From a virus: a stretch of DNA of 64,000 bases. The translations under genes and the position numbers were made by a program. How positions within the stretch are numbered: the first letter of the stretch is position 1; each line of letters begins with the position of its first letter. The notes beneath the pieces are model-generated. The model ran no database searches and was not told the DNA's origin. It saw only the letters and a program-made list of their open reading frames with translations. The stretch is from positions 1 through 64,000 of the IMG/VR virus record IMGVR_UViG_3300032046_000021; one strand, written 5' to 3'. Positions 20,906 to 28,930 of this stretch are shown one piece after another.

Positions 20906-22018
20906 ATGAGTAAAATGTCAGAATTTACTACCAAGGTTCTTAGTGAGTGGGCAACTCAACTTGGTAGAGAACCAGCCGAGCTTACGAAGATGTATAATGA
21001 TGCGTATGAGATTCTAGCAAAGATGGGCAAGCCAGCGGATCAATTAGAAGAGATGGCAAAAACCAGAGTTAGGTCACAGTTGAGAAACGAATTCGCATCA
21101 CCTGCAGTTTCATTCCGGGGCCGTATATTAGCGAAGAGCGACGCATTTAACGTAAATGCGAATGCTTGGGAAGAAGCTGCGGAAATGAATAAGAGTCCAG
21201 AAAGGCAACAGTGGATCGATCAGAGGGCAATCAACGAAGCAGGCCAACCACTCGATATGAGAGAGATTTTCTCGAAATCCAAGAAGAAGAATCCGAACTT
21301 CGGAAAGATCCTACCCAAAGAGAATTTCCTCGCGAACGTTTTTGGAGTCTTTTTGTCAGCTAAAGGAGACCCGCTTCCAGGCAAAGTAACGTTGAGTGGC
21401 AAGAAGGCGAAGATTGTGGTTCCAGTTGATGTACCAGTGCAGGTTAGGCTAAATGATAAGTCAGAGAAAGGTGCAACCTATCGAACACTTTCGTCAGGTA
21501 CTCCGACAGAATTCAAGCCAATACAGGATCCAGACATCCCCGACGCTGAAACGTTGATAACGATGTATTGTGAGCAGTTCTTTACAACCCTAAAGCACTT
21601 AGAGTCAGTACATCAGGCGTTCATTCCAGCAAATGCAACTAAGCCAGATCCTACTAGGATTACAGTCGTAGAGGCAGAATTGATTAGCTTGGATAGTGAG
21701 GTTAATCCAAAATCTCACAACTACAGAATGGTCATAGGCGACGAGAGTTTAGGGTTTACGGAAAAGGAAAGACGTGGTACAACTGTATGGGTTTCAGAAG
21801 CCATATATCCAGCAGTCAAAGATGCAGGACGGGGTACAAGGATGTACGTGATAGGCCAGACTACACAGCCGCAAACGAGTAGAGACTTTACGACCGGCGA
21901 GACAGTGAACAAGCCAGGAGACGTAGGCATTAATGCAATGGGCATATTCGTCAAGAAGGGTTGGTTGATGCCAAAGGATGAGCAGCCGTTCGAGGAAACT
22001 GCGGAGGTTGAAGCGTAA
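20906..22018 (+). CDS. Putative ssDNA-binding (OB-fold) protein
   Basis: A 370-residue protein with RBS GGGGAGGTGA. The N-terminal third is helical. Residues 90-330 alternate strands typical of OB-folds (ENFLANVFGVFLSAKGDP, AKIVVPVDVPVQVRLND, RITVVEAELISL, TRMYVIGQTTQPQ). The C-terminus is acidic (EQPFEETAEVEA), as in many SSBs. It lies next to a Sak4-like recombinase, a usual pairing. RPA-type function is inferred. Confidence 0.5.
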   Translation: MSKMSEFTTKVLSEWATQLGREPAELTKMYNDAYEILAKMGKPADQLEEMAKTRVRSQLRNEFASPAVSFRGRILAKSDAFNVNANAWEEAAEMNKSPERQQWIDQRAINEAGQPLDMREIFSKSKKKNPNFGKILPKENFLANVFGVFLSAKGDPLPGKVTLSGKKAKIVVPVDVPVQVRLNDKSEKGATYRTLSSGTPTEFKPIQDPDIPDAETLITMYCEQFFTTLKHLESVHQAFIPANATKPDPTRITVVEAELISLDSEVNPKSHNYRMVIGDESLGFTEKERRGTTVWVSEAIYPAVKDAGRGTRMYVIGQTTQPQTSRDFTTGETVNKPGDVGINAMGIFVKKGWLMPKDEQPFEETAEVEA

Positions 22019-22374
22019 TGTCAACTCATTTTGAGCAAATAAAATCCCTACTTTCTTTAACGGGTCAAGCCCATATGGAGGAGTTCCCATATGAACAAGT
22101 GTATGTGTATTCTATAGTTACTCCTGCAGGGGAGCTAGTTATAGGAGCACTTGGCAAGAAAGGAACTCGTGTTGTCGATGTGGCAGTACTTCCTGGCTTT
22201 AGGAAGCTTGGAATTGCTTCCGCATTAATCGATATAGCGGAAGTTGACCACGCATATGTGGTATCTAAGGAAGCTGAAAACTTCTGGAGCCACATAGGAT
22301 GGCATTATGGTCACAAAACAATAGACAAGGGAGTAGTCGTGAAAGTATACTGTGAAGAGGGGAAGATCGTTTGA
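22018..22374 (+). CDS. GNAT-like acetyltransferase
   Basis: A 118-residue protein whose ATG overlaps the upstream stop (TAATG). VVDVAVLPGFRKLGIASALIDIAE contains the acetyl-CoA binding motif A (R-x-x-G-I-A), followed by VSKEAENFWSHIGWHYG, the usual C-terminal strand region. Small for the family but complete in the core. It sits directly before queF, so a role in nucleotide or base modification is possible, with protein acetylation as the alternative. Confidence 0.6.
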   Translation: MSTHFEQIKSLLSLTGQAHMEEFPYEQVYVYSIVTPAGELVIGALGKKGTRVVDVAVLPGFRKLGIASALIDIAEVDHAYVVSKEAENFWSHIGWHYGHKTIDKGVVVKVYCEEGKIV

Positions 22375-22790
22375 GTAACGTTGAAGGAATAAAAGCTGTT
22401 GTCGGAGTAAGCTATAGGAAGCATATTAGTGAGTACAGTAAGGAGCTTATAGCGATACCGTTCGGATTTCCGGGCAAACGCGAACTAGTGGAGCATGAAA
22501 CTGATGAGCTAACATCTGTGTGTCCAGTTACAGGATTACCGGATTTCTATCATATGGTCATCAGTTACTTGCCGAAGGATTTGCTGGTAGAGCTGAAGTC
22601 ATTAAAGTTCTACCTCATGCAATTCAGAGACGTTGGCATCTTGCACGAGGATTTGGCGCAGAAGATATTACAAGACTTTGTTGCAGTAGTACATCCGGAA
22701 GTTTGTACAGTCGACTTGACAGCAGCTTCAAGGGGAGGAATAAGTACGCACGTGGTTGCGAGATATCCTGAACCAGGAGGAGGTGAGTAG
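22371..22790 (+). CDS. queF: QueF, 7-cyano-7-deazaguanine reductase
   Basis: A 139-residue protein with a TTG start overlapping the previous stop. It has the family signature ELTSVCPVTGLPDF (catalytic Cys51 and Asp58), the NADPH-binding motif E74-L-K-S-L-K, His92-Glu93 (GILHED) and the ending SRGGIST. Known QueF reduces preQ0 to preQ1 with NADPH. The E-x-KSLK motif argues for the reductase rather than the archaeal amidinotransferase QueF-L. With QueD, QueE, QueC and a DpdA-like enzyme nearby, it predicts preQ1-type DNA modification. Confidence 0.82.
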   Translation: MSNVEGIKAVVGVSYRKHISEYSKELIAIPFGFPGKRELVEHETDELTSVCPVTGLPDFYHMVISYLPKDLLVELKSLKFYLMQFRDVGILHEDLAQKILQDFVAVVHPEVCTVDLTAASRGGISTHVVARYPEPGGGE

Positions 22791-22791
22791 T

Positions 22792-23577
22792 ATGGCATGG
22801 GCAAAGGGACCGAATAAAGACAAGCCACCAGCGAAGACTAAGGAACAGTTGTTTACTGATATTCATGAGCTTGCAAAGAAGGCAGGTATAAAAATTGGAG
22901 TTCACGGAGTTGCTGAATCTGGTAAAACTCACTTCTGTTGCTCCTCACCACCGCCAGTCTATATACTAGAGACTGATGATGGAGCTGCACAACTTGCGAA
23001 CAATTTCCCATCCAAGAACATTAAGGTACTTAACTGCTATGTAACGACAGGAGACCCGCAGACGGAATGTAAGGCCTCATTAGACATGCTGAAAGAAGCG
23101 TTGGTTGCATTGAGTGACTTGAATGAGGGAACTATTTGCATTGATAGCGGTACAGATCTTTGGGAGTGGATTGGAGGAACTCTACGTTTGGAGATTCTGA
23201 AAGTTGACTTGGCAGCTAGAGTAGCTCCCTCTGACTATAAGTGGGCGAATGCGGAGTATCGGTCGATAATCATGAAGTGTCGGGCGATTAATGCTAACTT
23301 CGTTATTACGGCAATGGATGGGGAAGTATTCAGGGATGCTAAGTTGACGCCCACGAATGTGTATAAGGCAGAGTGGCAGAAGTGGACGCCAAGATGGTTG
23401 GATTGCCAAATACGGTTGATGAAGGAAGAAACAAAGACAGGGTATACATTTAGGGGGTTCATTGAGAAGTTCAGGCATCATCGGTTGACAAATAGGGACT
23501 TTTTGAACCTAGACTTTGATGCATTATATGCAGTGCTTAAACCGTATCTAGTGAAACCGCCAGAAGGTGCAACGTAA
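22792..23577 (+). CDS. Sak4-like RecA-fold ATPase
   Basis: A 261-residue protein with RBS GGAGGAGGTGA. Walker A GVAESGKTH (39-47), Walker B TICIDSGTDLW (near 114-124). The order is that of the AAA_24/Sak4 phage recombinases: short RecA core with DGA after the first strand. It probably anneals or exchanges strands together with the OB-fold protein upstream. Confidence 0.7.
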   Translation: MAWAKGPNKDKPPAKTKEQLFTDIHELAKKAGIKIGVHGVAESGKTHFCCSSPPPVYILETDDGAAQLANNFPSKNIKVLNCYVTTGDPQTECKASLDMLKEALVALSDLNEGTICIDSGTDLWEWIGGTLRLEILKVDLAARVAPSDYKWANAEYRSIIMKCRAINANFVITAMDGEVFRDAKLTPTNVYKAEWQKWTPRWLDCQIRLMKEETKTGYTFRGFIEKFRHHRLTNRDFLNLDFDALYAVLKPYLVKPPEGAT

Positions 23578-23693
23578 TGTTGAACAACGTACCTAGAAAT
23601 CTTTGGTCAGTTGTAACGTTTGGTCTCTTTCATTTTCAAGAAATTGACAGATTGGCAGCAGTAATATATGGAGTTGGTTACAATGACGAATGA
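23577..23693 (+). CDS. Possible 38-residue protein
   Basis: The ATG overlaps the previous stop (TAATG) and the frame runs MLNNVPRNLWSVVTFGLF...YGVGYNDE to 23693, overlapping the next start by 11 bases. No RBS other than coupling. Plausible but unsupported by homology. Confidence 0.35.
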   Translation: MLNNVPRNLWSVVTFGLFHFQEIDRLAAVIYGVGYNDE

Positions 23694-24048
23694 TGAGTAC
23701 GATGAGAAGTTGGGTATCACAGCAGATGCTATGATGAATTCATTGGCAGCAAAGGCAGTACAAAAGGCTTGTAAAGAGGTACTTATGAAGGTACTTCGAA
23801 AGCATAATCTGCGTAAGGATAGTTGGCATAGAACAACTAGTGTATTCTCAATGGGAGAGTTAGTGCATAACAAGATGCACCGATTAAAAGAACTGTATCC
23901 TAAGATAGCGTTGGGGGGATTGGAAGTACTGAAAGAAGTCAATGATGAACTAGATGATATCATTGCATACAGTGCATTTCAAAAATACGTCCTGAATGTC
24001 GATAAGTTGAGTAACCCTTACACTACACCGGAGAGTGACACTGTTTAA
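23683..24048 (+). CDS. Helical protein, possibly nucleotide-related
   Basis: A 121-residue all-helical protein (MTNDEYDEKLGITAD...). Start chosen after GGAGTTGGTT. VHNKMHRLKEL and VLKEVNDELDDIIAYS resemble the helices of MazG/DUF1599-type proteins (K..RL, then E..D...Y). Such proteins are often linked to nucleotide metabolism. Weak similarity by eye only. Confidence 0.45.
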   Translation: MTNDEYDEKLGITADAMMNSLAAKAVQKACKEVLMKVLRKHNLRKDSWHRTTSVFSMGELVHNKMHRLKELYPKIALGGLEVLKEVNDELDDIIAYSAFQKYVLNVDKLSNPYTTPESDTV

Positions 24049-24158
24049 CTCCCGTAGAACGGTTAACTGCTTGATACCGGAGGCAGCATTAAGCAGGTTC
24101 GGATTCACCTCCTTTCCTGGCTCCTTGGGTATCCTTTAACCCTACAGAGGGATTAGCA

Positions 24159-24359
24159 GTGGGTTCAGGTCAGGTAGGAAGATATGCATTTCCATCTCGT
24201 GCAGATGGAAAGTGCAAGAAGGGTCATGATTTGGTAGGAATCGTGAGTGTGAAGTTATTTTCGATAGGGAGGGACTGGTTAGTGGGAGGTTATCTTTTCT
24301 GTCCAGTTTGTAAGGTCATTTATCGGAAGGTGCAATCAGATGGTAAAAGAACGAATTAG
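24159..24359 (+). CDS. Small zinc-ribbon protein
   Basis: A 66-residue protein with a GTG start after AGAGGGA. CKKGHDL and CPVCK give a zinc-ribbon pattern. Overlaps queD by 20 bases. The 110-bp gap before it (24049-24158) contains a partial ACGGTTAA element near 24059 and no gene. Confidence 0.5.
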   Translation: MGSGQVGRYAFPSRADGKCKKGHDLVGIVSVKLFSIGRDWLVGGYLFCPVCKVIYRKVQSDGKRTN

Positions 24360-24753
24360 GATATTAAGTATCGATAGTATCGAGTTCGATGCAGCACATT
24401 ATATTCCGGGACATCCCAAATGTGGGTGTATTCATGGTCACACGTTCTTTGTTCGGAACCTAAGAGTATACTGCAACAAGTTTGTGGACTTTGGAAAGAT
24501 CAAGGAAGAGATCCGTCATTGGGATCATATACTTGTGATTCCGAAGAAGCATATGGACTTTTGGTACTCAAAAATTAATCCATTATTACATGAAATTGGA
24601 ATCAACCAATGCTTTATGATAGTTGATGGTGAGCCATCAGTCGAAGATATTTCGGATTTGATAGTAGCTCAGCTAAAAACTATTCCTGGAGTTGTTGATG
24701 TACACTTCACTCTTTGTGAAGGACCACATCAGAGAGTTGAGGGGTTTGAGTAA
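24340..24753 (+). CDS. queD: QueD, 6-carboxytetrahydropterin synthase
   Basis: A 137-residue member of the PTPS family. FDAAHYIP (zinc His20), CGCIHGH (Cys at the active site, zinc His32 and His34), VDFGKIKEEI and WDH (near 61-63) are all present, as is a late acidic residue in LCEGP. It converts dihydroneopterin triphosphate to 6-carboxytetrahydropterin, step two of preQ0 synthesis. It lies between a zinc-ribbon gene and queE. Confidence 0.87.
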   Translation: MVKERIRILSIDSIEFDAAHYIPGHPKCGCIHGHTFFVRNLRVYCNKFVDFGKIKEEIRHWDHILVIPKKHMDFWYSKINPLLHEIGINQCFMIVDGEPSVEDISDLIVAQLKTIPGVVDVHFTLCEGPHQRVEGFE

Positions 24754-24871
24754 GCCAGCAAAGTGCTGTCCTCATTGTGGTACGGATCTTAGTGACTATA
24801 CTCTTCCTTCAGATGAATATTGGAAAACTCGTTGCCCGTATTGCGGAGGTAAGTTAGATGTTAGTAAATGA
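24746..24871 (+). CDS. 41-residue zinc-ribbon protein
   Basis: TTG start after GAGGGG, overlapping queD by eight bases and queE by 14. CPHCG and CPYCGG (two CxxC) make a clear zinc ribbon. It lies between queD and queE, so its transcript is part of the deazaguanine operon. Role unknown. Confidence 0.5.
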   Translation: MSKPAKCCPHCGTDLSDYTLPSDEYWKTRCPYCGGKLDVSK

Positions 24872-25487
24872 AATCTTCGAATCAATTCAAGGAGAAGGTA
24901 CATACCTCGGATACCCCGCACTCTTTATACGTTTGCAGGGATGCAATTTGAAGTGTTGGTTCTGTGACACGAAGTATGCATTAGGAATGTATGAGGACGG
25001 AATGGATGTTAGGCCCGAAAGCTTGGTTGCGTTAATCAGAAACTCACCTTCCTATCACGTTGTGTTTACAGGAGGGGAACCTTTACTTCAACAGAAAGAG
25101 ATAGGTAAAGTTATACGTGAGGTTCAGAGAGCCAAGTTCTATGAAGTGGAAACTAACGGGACAATCAAGCCTAATATTGAGTTTTTGGTTCACCTTTTCA
25201 CAGTATCACCTAAGGATGACTTTCAAATTTCACCTAGCTTTTTCGAGATACCGGGAGTGGTTTTTAAGTTCGTGGTTGATAAAGAGGAGGATTTGGAGAA
25301 AATCGAGAACTTTGTAGACTTACACAACATCACAAGGCCAGTGTACTTGATGCCACAAGCTACTACACTGTTGGAGCATAAGAAGAAGTTACCGATGCTT
25401 TTTGAGTTCGTGAAAGTGCATCAAGGGCACTATAGGATTACGCCTAGGTTGCAGATTTTGGCGTATGGGAAGAGGAAGGGAGTTTGA
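24858..25487 (+). CDS. queE: QueE, 7-carboxy-7-deazaguanine synthase
   Basis: A 209-residue radical SAM enzyme. FESIQGEG at the start, the CNLKCWFC cluster motif (Cys29, 33, 36) binding a 4Fe-4S centre, and TGGEPLLQ for SAM binding are all present. It makes CDG from 6-carboxytetrahydropterin. RBS TGCGGAGGT lies inside the preceding small gene. Confidence 0.9.
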   Translation: MLVNEIFESIQGEGTYLGYPALFIRLQGCNLKCWFCDTKYALGMYEDGMDVRPESLVALIRNSPSYHVVFTGGEPLLQQKEIGKVIREVQRAKFYEVETNGTIKPNIEFLVHLFTVSPKDDFQISPSFFEIPGVVFKFVVDKEEDLEKIENFVDLHNITRPVYLMPQATTLLEHKKKLPMLFEFVKVHQGHYRITPRLQILAYGKRKGV

Positions 25488-25497
25488 GGGTGAAAGT

Positions 25498-25827
25498 ATG
25501 AAAGGTGATGCAGAGTGTGAGGATCATACCTGTGAGTATCTCAGGTATTGTGTATGGCATCCAAATGAATGTTATGGAAAGCCTTGGAAAGTGAAAGAAA
25601 TGTTAGCGCCACACACTTACATATTGAGCACTGTTAACTTCATCACGCCAGAAGGCAAAGTGATTCATAGAGACATTATGCAGGAAGTTGTTGACGTTAA
25701 TGGTAATTACTATTGTGTGATATATAAACGGATGTCAAAGCAGCAACAGGAACTCATGGATATACTACAAACTCAGTTTGTAGAGTATTTAGTAGAACCG
25801 GAGGCAAAAGCTTGTACGAGATGTTGA
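25498..25827 (+). CDS. Cys-rich hypothetical protein
   Basis: A 109-residue protein (MKGDAECEDHTCEYLRYCVW...). Start chosen after GAGGGTGA. A Cys-rich head (C-x4-C-x5-C) is followed by a beta-rich middle and a C-terminal helix ending CTRC. Lies inside the deazaguanine gene cluster with no recognised function. Confidence 0.5.
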   Translation: MKGDAECEDHTCEYLRYCVWHPNECYGKPWKVKEMLAPHTYILSTVNFITPEGKVIHRDIMQEVVDVNGNYYCVIYKRMSKQQQELMDILQTQFVEYLVEPEAKACTRC

Positions 25828-25973
25828 GCAATCTAGGTGCAAACCTTTGCGCAAGGGAAATAAGCAAACAAGTATGGACTGTGTATAAAGAGCAATCCTT
25901 CAGTGAGACGGAAGGAGACCCAGAGTGCGGTCGTCTTGTACAAGTTGCCATATCCGGTATTAGGAGGTGTTAA
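25821..25973 (+). CDS. Possible 50-residue protein
   Basis: ATG overlapping the previous stop; encodes MLSNLGANLCAREISKQVW... and ends against the RBS/start region of the next gene. No RBS of its own. Fills the gap well but unsupported by homology. Confidence 0.4.
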   Translation: MLSNLGANLCAREISKQVWTVYKEQSFSETEGDPECGRLVQVAISGIRRC

Positions 25974-25975
25974 AG

Positions 25976-26242
25976 TTGGTTAAAAAAGAAGCCAGAAAGC
26001 AACTTTTTCTAGAGGCAAACGATACTTTAATAATAAGGAACACAACCGCAAATGTAATGCGGTTAGAAACGGATAAGGACTATGTAGAAATTCCTCCAAC
26101 CGAAGCGATAGTAGTAGTGCGCGAAACTATGTGGGTGAGTTACAGTGAGCACTCTAGCCGGTTATATAAGTTCCTTCGCATGACTTTCTGGCAAAGGTTA
26201 AGGTGGGCACTTTCAAGAAAGGCAGTTGAGGTGATAGAATGA
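25976..26242 (+). CDS. Small beta-rich protein with basic end
   Basis: An 88-residue protein with a TTG start after AGGAGGTG. Strands (LFLEANDTLIIRNTTANVMRLE, VEIPPTEAIVVVRE) are followed by a basic amphipathic helix (FLRMTFWQRLRWALSRK). Could associate with membrane. Overlaps the next gene by ATGA. Confidence 0.45.
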   Translation: MVKKEARKQLFLEANDTLIIRNTTANVMRLETDKDYVEIPPTEAIVVVRETMWVSYSEHSSRLYKFLRMTFWQRLRWALSRKAVEVIE

Positions 26243-26685
26243 ATCTCCTAAAGAAACTACGTACCCTCATTCGTCGTCCTGCGGTAACCGTAAGGGAACT
26301 GCAAGACACTGAGGTTGCGCGGGCAGTAAGTCCCGGGCGACATCAGCAAGAAAATGCTGAGTCTCATAAGAGAGATGGCCTAAGTCACGGTCCTAAACTA
26401 CGTGACTCAGTGGCCTCGCCTGTAGAGAGAGAAATCAGGGGGATAAGTCCTGCGCCCTCTTTAGTTCAGAAAGGTATCGTTACGGCAGCAAGTGTTCAAG
26501 AAGTTCGACAGCAATTAGACCGAGAAGCATTTTTTAGGCAACTTAACAAAAGAGATATCCCAGTTATTCGTCGTCCACTTGGCGACATCCGTGCGGTACG
26601 CAAGATGAAGCACGGTCACCAATCACCATATTATCGGAAGAGTGTGAAAGCAAATGTCAAGCCAGAAGAAGAGGAAGAAGCATGA
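26239..26685 (+). CDS. Basic, probably disordered protein
   Basis: A 148-residue protein, rich in Arg, Gln, Ser and Pro with little hydrophobic core, ending in an acidic stretch (KPEEEEEA). Linked by ATGA overlaps on both sides. Perhaps an adaptor or virion-associated protein. No family recognised. Confidence 0.45.
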   Translation: MNLLKKLRTLIRRPAVTVRELQDTEVARAVSPGRHQQENAESHKRDGLSHGPKLRDSVASPVEREIRGISPAPSLVQKGIVTAASVQEVRQQLDREAFFRQLNKRDIPVIRRPLGDIRAVRKMKHGHQSPYYRKSVKANVKPEEEEEA

Positions 26686-27038
26686 GTGAAGGTTTGAAAG
26701 AGAAAACCAAGAAATGTGGTTGTTACCACTGTTCTTGCTGTAGGTTCTATCATGGTTTTGCGAAGGGTTGCGAGTTGCCTGGGTGTGCCTACGTTTTGGT
26801 TTCGGTTGCACAGCGAGACAAAGAAAATGAATTGTCGAAACAACAAGAAGCTTTCCAGAAACAAGTTGGCTATTTGAAAGAAGACATTAAAAAACTGGAG
26901 AGGGAGCGTGGCTTGCTAAAACAGAAACTACACCAATTTCCCAAGTTGCCTAAAAATCCTAACACGGCAGACAGAATTAATCACTCGATTGAGTGTCTTG
27001 AGTGGCTAGAACAGTTCAGGGAGTTGCTTCGGGAATGA
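26682..27038 (+). CDS. Zinc-binding coiled-coil protein
   Basis: A 118-residue protein. A Cys cluster (CGCYHCSCCRFY...CELPGC, residues 12-35) is followed by a long coiled coil (about 45-90, RDKENELSKQQEAFQ...LERERGLLKQK) and a C-terminal helix. ATGA overlap with its neighbours. Possibly a scaffold for the modification enzymes around it (inference). Confidence 0.5.
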   Translation: MSEGLKEKTKKCGCYHCSCCRFYHGFAKGCELPGCAYVLVSVAQRDKENELSKQQEAFQKQVGYLKEDIKKLERERGLLKQKLHQFPKLPKNPNTADRINHSIECLEWLEQFRELLRE

Positions 27039-27361
27039 GTCTGAAACAGAAAATCCAAGAAAAAGCCAAAACTATCAATGAATTAGAAAAAATCCTCTAC
27101 CAAAAATCAAGGTACGCCTCACGGGAATTCATCTATGAAAAAGACAAACAAGAAACATGGATTACGGTTGATGATGTCACTGCTTTGTTGGGTGAAGCCA
27201 CAAAATGTCCTAGATGTGGAGCAAATCTTCAAACTTATTGTCCTAATGCAAAATGTGAAGGCTACATGAGGGATGGGGATAAGGAACAATTCTACGATAA
27301 AAAATCTGGAAAATGGTTGGCTGTTTTGGGTGCGGATGGAAAGGAGAAGGCGAAACCATGA
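27035..27361 (+). CDS. Helical protein with zinc ribbon
   Basis: A 108-residue protein (MSLKQKIQEKAKTIN...), ATGA overlap with the previous gene. N-terminal helix, then CPRCGANLQTYCPNAKC, a zinc ribbon, and a small C-terminal motif (DKKSGKWLAVLGADGKEK). Directly upstream of the GTP cyclohydrolase with another ATGA overlap. Confidence 0.5.
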   Translation: MSLKQKIQEKAKTINELEKILYQKSRYASREFIYEKDKQETWITVDDVTALLGEATKCPRCGANLQTYCPNAKCEGYMRDGDKEQFYDKKSGKWLAVLGADGKEKAKP

Positions 27362-28044
27362 CACACGACGTTCAAGAAGAACAAGCTGATGATCTAGGAA
27401 TAATGGCAGGTATCTCTAACTACAGCATAGTGATAAAGTCCTCTAAGTGGACACTCTTCATTGAGTTGGAAGTGAAGGTTCCGATACTCAATAAACGGGG
27501 AGCACATATGAGCAGGTTGATATTCCCAGAGACAGTGAAGTGTGAGAGTGTTGAGCAGTTTATTAACGATGCAAAGAAGTTGATAAAGGAAAAAACTGGC
27601 GTTTACCCCTACATCAAAATGGTGTTTAAGTTTCCGTGGAAGGATCAGTTTCCAACTATTATCGTCGAGAACTATATTGCCATAGGAAATGAATACACGT
27701 ATATTATGAAAGGGATAACTGCGTGTCCTTGTTCAAAGGAAAGCATAGGTATCGGGCATATGCAGAAGTGTGAGTTGAAGATAAAGATAAATGCTAAACT
27801 TCCACACCCCAAATTTGAGGACATATTTAGGTTGATGGAAAGTTGCTTTTCTGCATCGTTGACGGAGAAGTTGAAGAGAGATGAGGAAGCTGCTAAGATT
27901 AAGGAAGCTCAGGATAATGCAAAATTCGTCGAGGATGTCGTGAGGCACGCGATTATGAATATTCCTAATATTAGGTATGCGAGAGCAGAGTCGGATGAAA
28001 GTATTCACAGTCATAAGGCGGTAGCGGAGTGGTGGAGGAGGTGA
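27358..28044 (+). CDS. GTP cyclohydrolase, MptA/FolE2 type
   Basis: A 228-residue protein; ATG chosen after AAAGGAGA with ATGA overlap. Family landmarks: RGAHMSR (47-53), ACPCSKE with metal-binding Cys (123-125), GIGHMQ (His134, Gln136) and ESIHSHKAVAE near the end (Glu214, His217). These enzymes open GTP to begin pterin and deazaguanine synthesis. Here it supplies QueD. The archaeal flavour (MptA) fits the host domain, though FolE2 cannot be excluded. Confidence 0.82.
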   Translation: MTHDVQEEQADDLGIMAGISNYSIVIKSSKWTLFIELEVKVPILNKRGAHMSRLIFPETVKCESVEQFINDAKKLIKEKTGVYPYIKMVFKFPWKDQFPTIIVENYIAIGNEYTYIMKGITACPCSKESIGIGHMQKCELKIKINAKLPHPKFEDIFRLMESCFSASLTEKLKRDEEAAKIKEAQDNAKFVEDVVRHAIMNIPNIRYARAESDESIHSHKAVAEWWRR

Positions 28045-28049
28045 CTTAG

Positions 28050-28772
28050 ATGGAAGTTATGGTTACAAAATCTCAACGTTCGACAGTCGTATCTCCAGCA
28101 TTTAGTAAACCTTCAACAAAGGTTGTAATGTTGTTGAGTGGGGGAGTTGACTCTGCTACCTTAGCATACTATTTGCTGAAACAGCATCAGGAAGTATACG
28201 CACTGACTGTTGATTATGGGCAAAAGCACTTTAAGGAACTCCGAGCAGCCGTAGAAATTGCTCATGCTGCAGGTATAAGTTGGAAAGTTCTTGATTTACG
28301 AACGTTACAACCTCTGCTTAAAAGTGCATTGACTACTAATGATCCAATCCCAGAAGGCCACTATACTGCAGAGTCTCAGAAGTTAACAGTCGTACCCAAC
28401 AGAAACGCTATCCTATTGAACATTGCTGCTGGCTACGCAATTAGCATAGGCGCCAACACTATTGCGTATGCTGCACATAGGAACGATAGGACAATATACC
28501 CCGACTGCAGGCCAGAGTTTGTGGGCGCGTTACAGGCAGCATTGGATGCCGGAACAGATGCAGATTTACTGGTATATGCACCGTTCATTAACATGACGAA
28601 GGCGCAAATTGTGGAACTAGGTATATCATTGAACGTTCCCTTTGAATTAACCTGGTCATGTTATAAGGGAGGACAAAAGGCGTGTGGCAGGTGTGGAACG
28701 TGTGTGGAACGATTAGAGGCATTTGCGTTGAATCATGTTAAGGATCCAATTGAGTATGAGGGAGTAATATGA
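28050..28772 (+). CDS. queC: QueC, 7-cyano-7-deazaguanine (preQ0) synthase
   Basis: A 240-residue protein with RBS GGAGGAGGTGA. PP-loop SGGVDS at residues 30-35, VDYGQ near 54-58, VPNRN, and a C-terminal zinc cluster (CYKGGQKACGRCGTC) are all present. It uses ATP and ammonia to turn CDG into preQ0. The last biosynthetic step before the QueF reduction and DpdA insertion. Confidence 0.92.
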   Translation: MEVMVTKSQRSTVVSPAFSKPSTKVVMLLSGGVDSATLAYYLLKQHQEVYALTVDYGQKHFKELRAAVEIAHAAGISWKVLDLRTLQPLLKSALTTNDPIPEGHYTAESQKLTVVPNRNAILLNIAAGYAISIGANTIAYAAHRNDRTIYPDCRPEFVGALQAALDAGTDADLLVYAPFINMTKAQIVELGISLNVPFELTWSCYKGGQKACGRCGTCVERLEAFALNHVKDPIEYEGVI

Positions 28773-28785
28773 CGCCCACAATATT

Positions 28786-28908
28786 AATTCATTCAACTTG
28801 CATTCGGCTGGCCGTATCAATTCATTCGACTGGCCAGTTACTCTATTTTGGCCAGTTACTCCATTCGAGGGGTGTTTCGAGTAAATTGGTTTGTTCCGAG
28901 TAAATTGG
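28786..28908 (+). repeat. Direct repeats between queC and dpdA
   Basis: Three pairs of direct repeats fill this 158-bp gap: AATTCATTC-A/G-ACT (28786 and 28819), TGGCCAGTTACTC-T/C-ATT (28831 and 28849) and CGAGTAAATTGG (28878 and 28897). They may be a regulator-binding array controlling the transglycosylase. A 44-codon frame through them is made of the same repeats and is not called. Confidence 0.55.
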
Positions 28909-28930
28909 ATTTCATGGAAGGGATGAAGAA

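Noticed and set aside
28769-28903. 44-codon frame after queC with ATGA overlap
   Set aside because: The encoded sequence is simply the translated direct repeats (IHST, GQLL); no RBS. The repeats are more likely regulatory.
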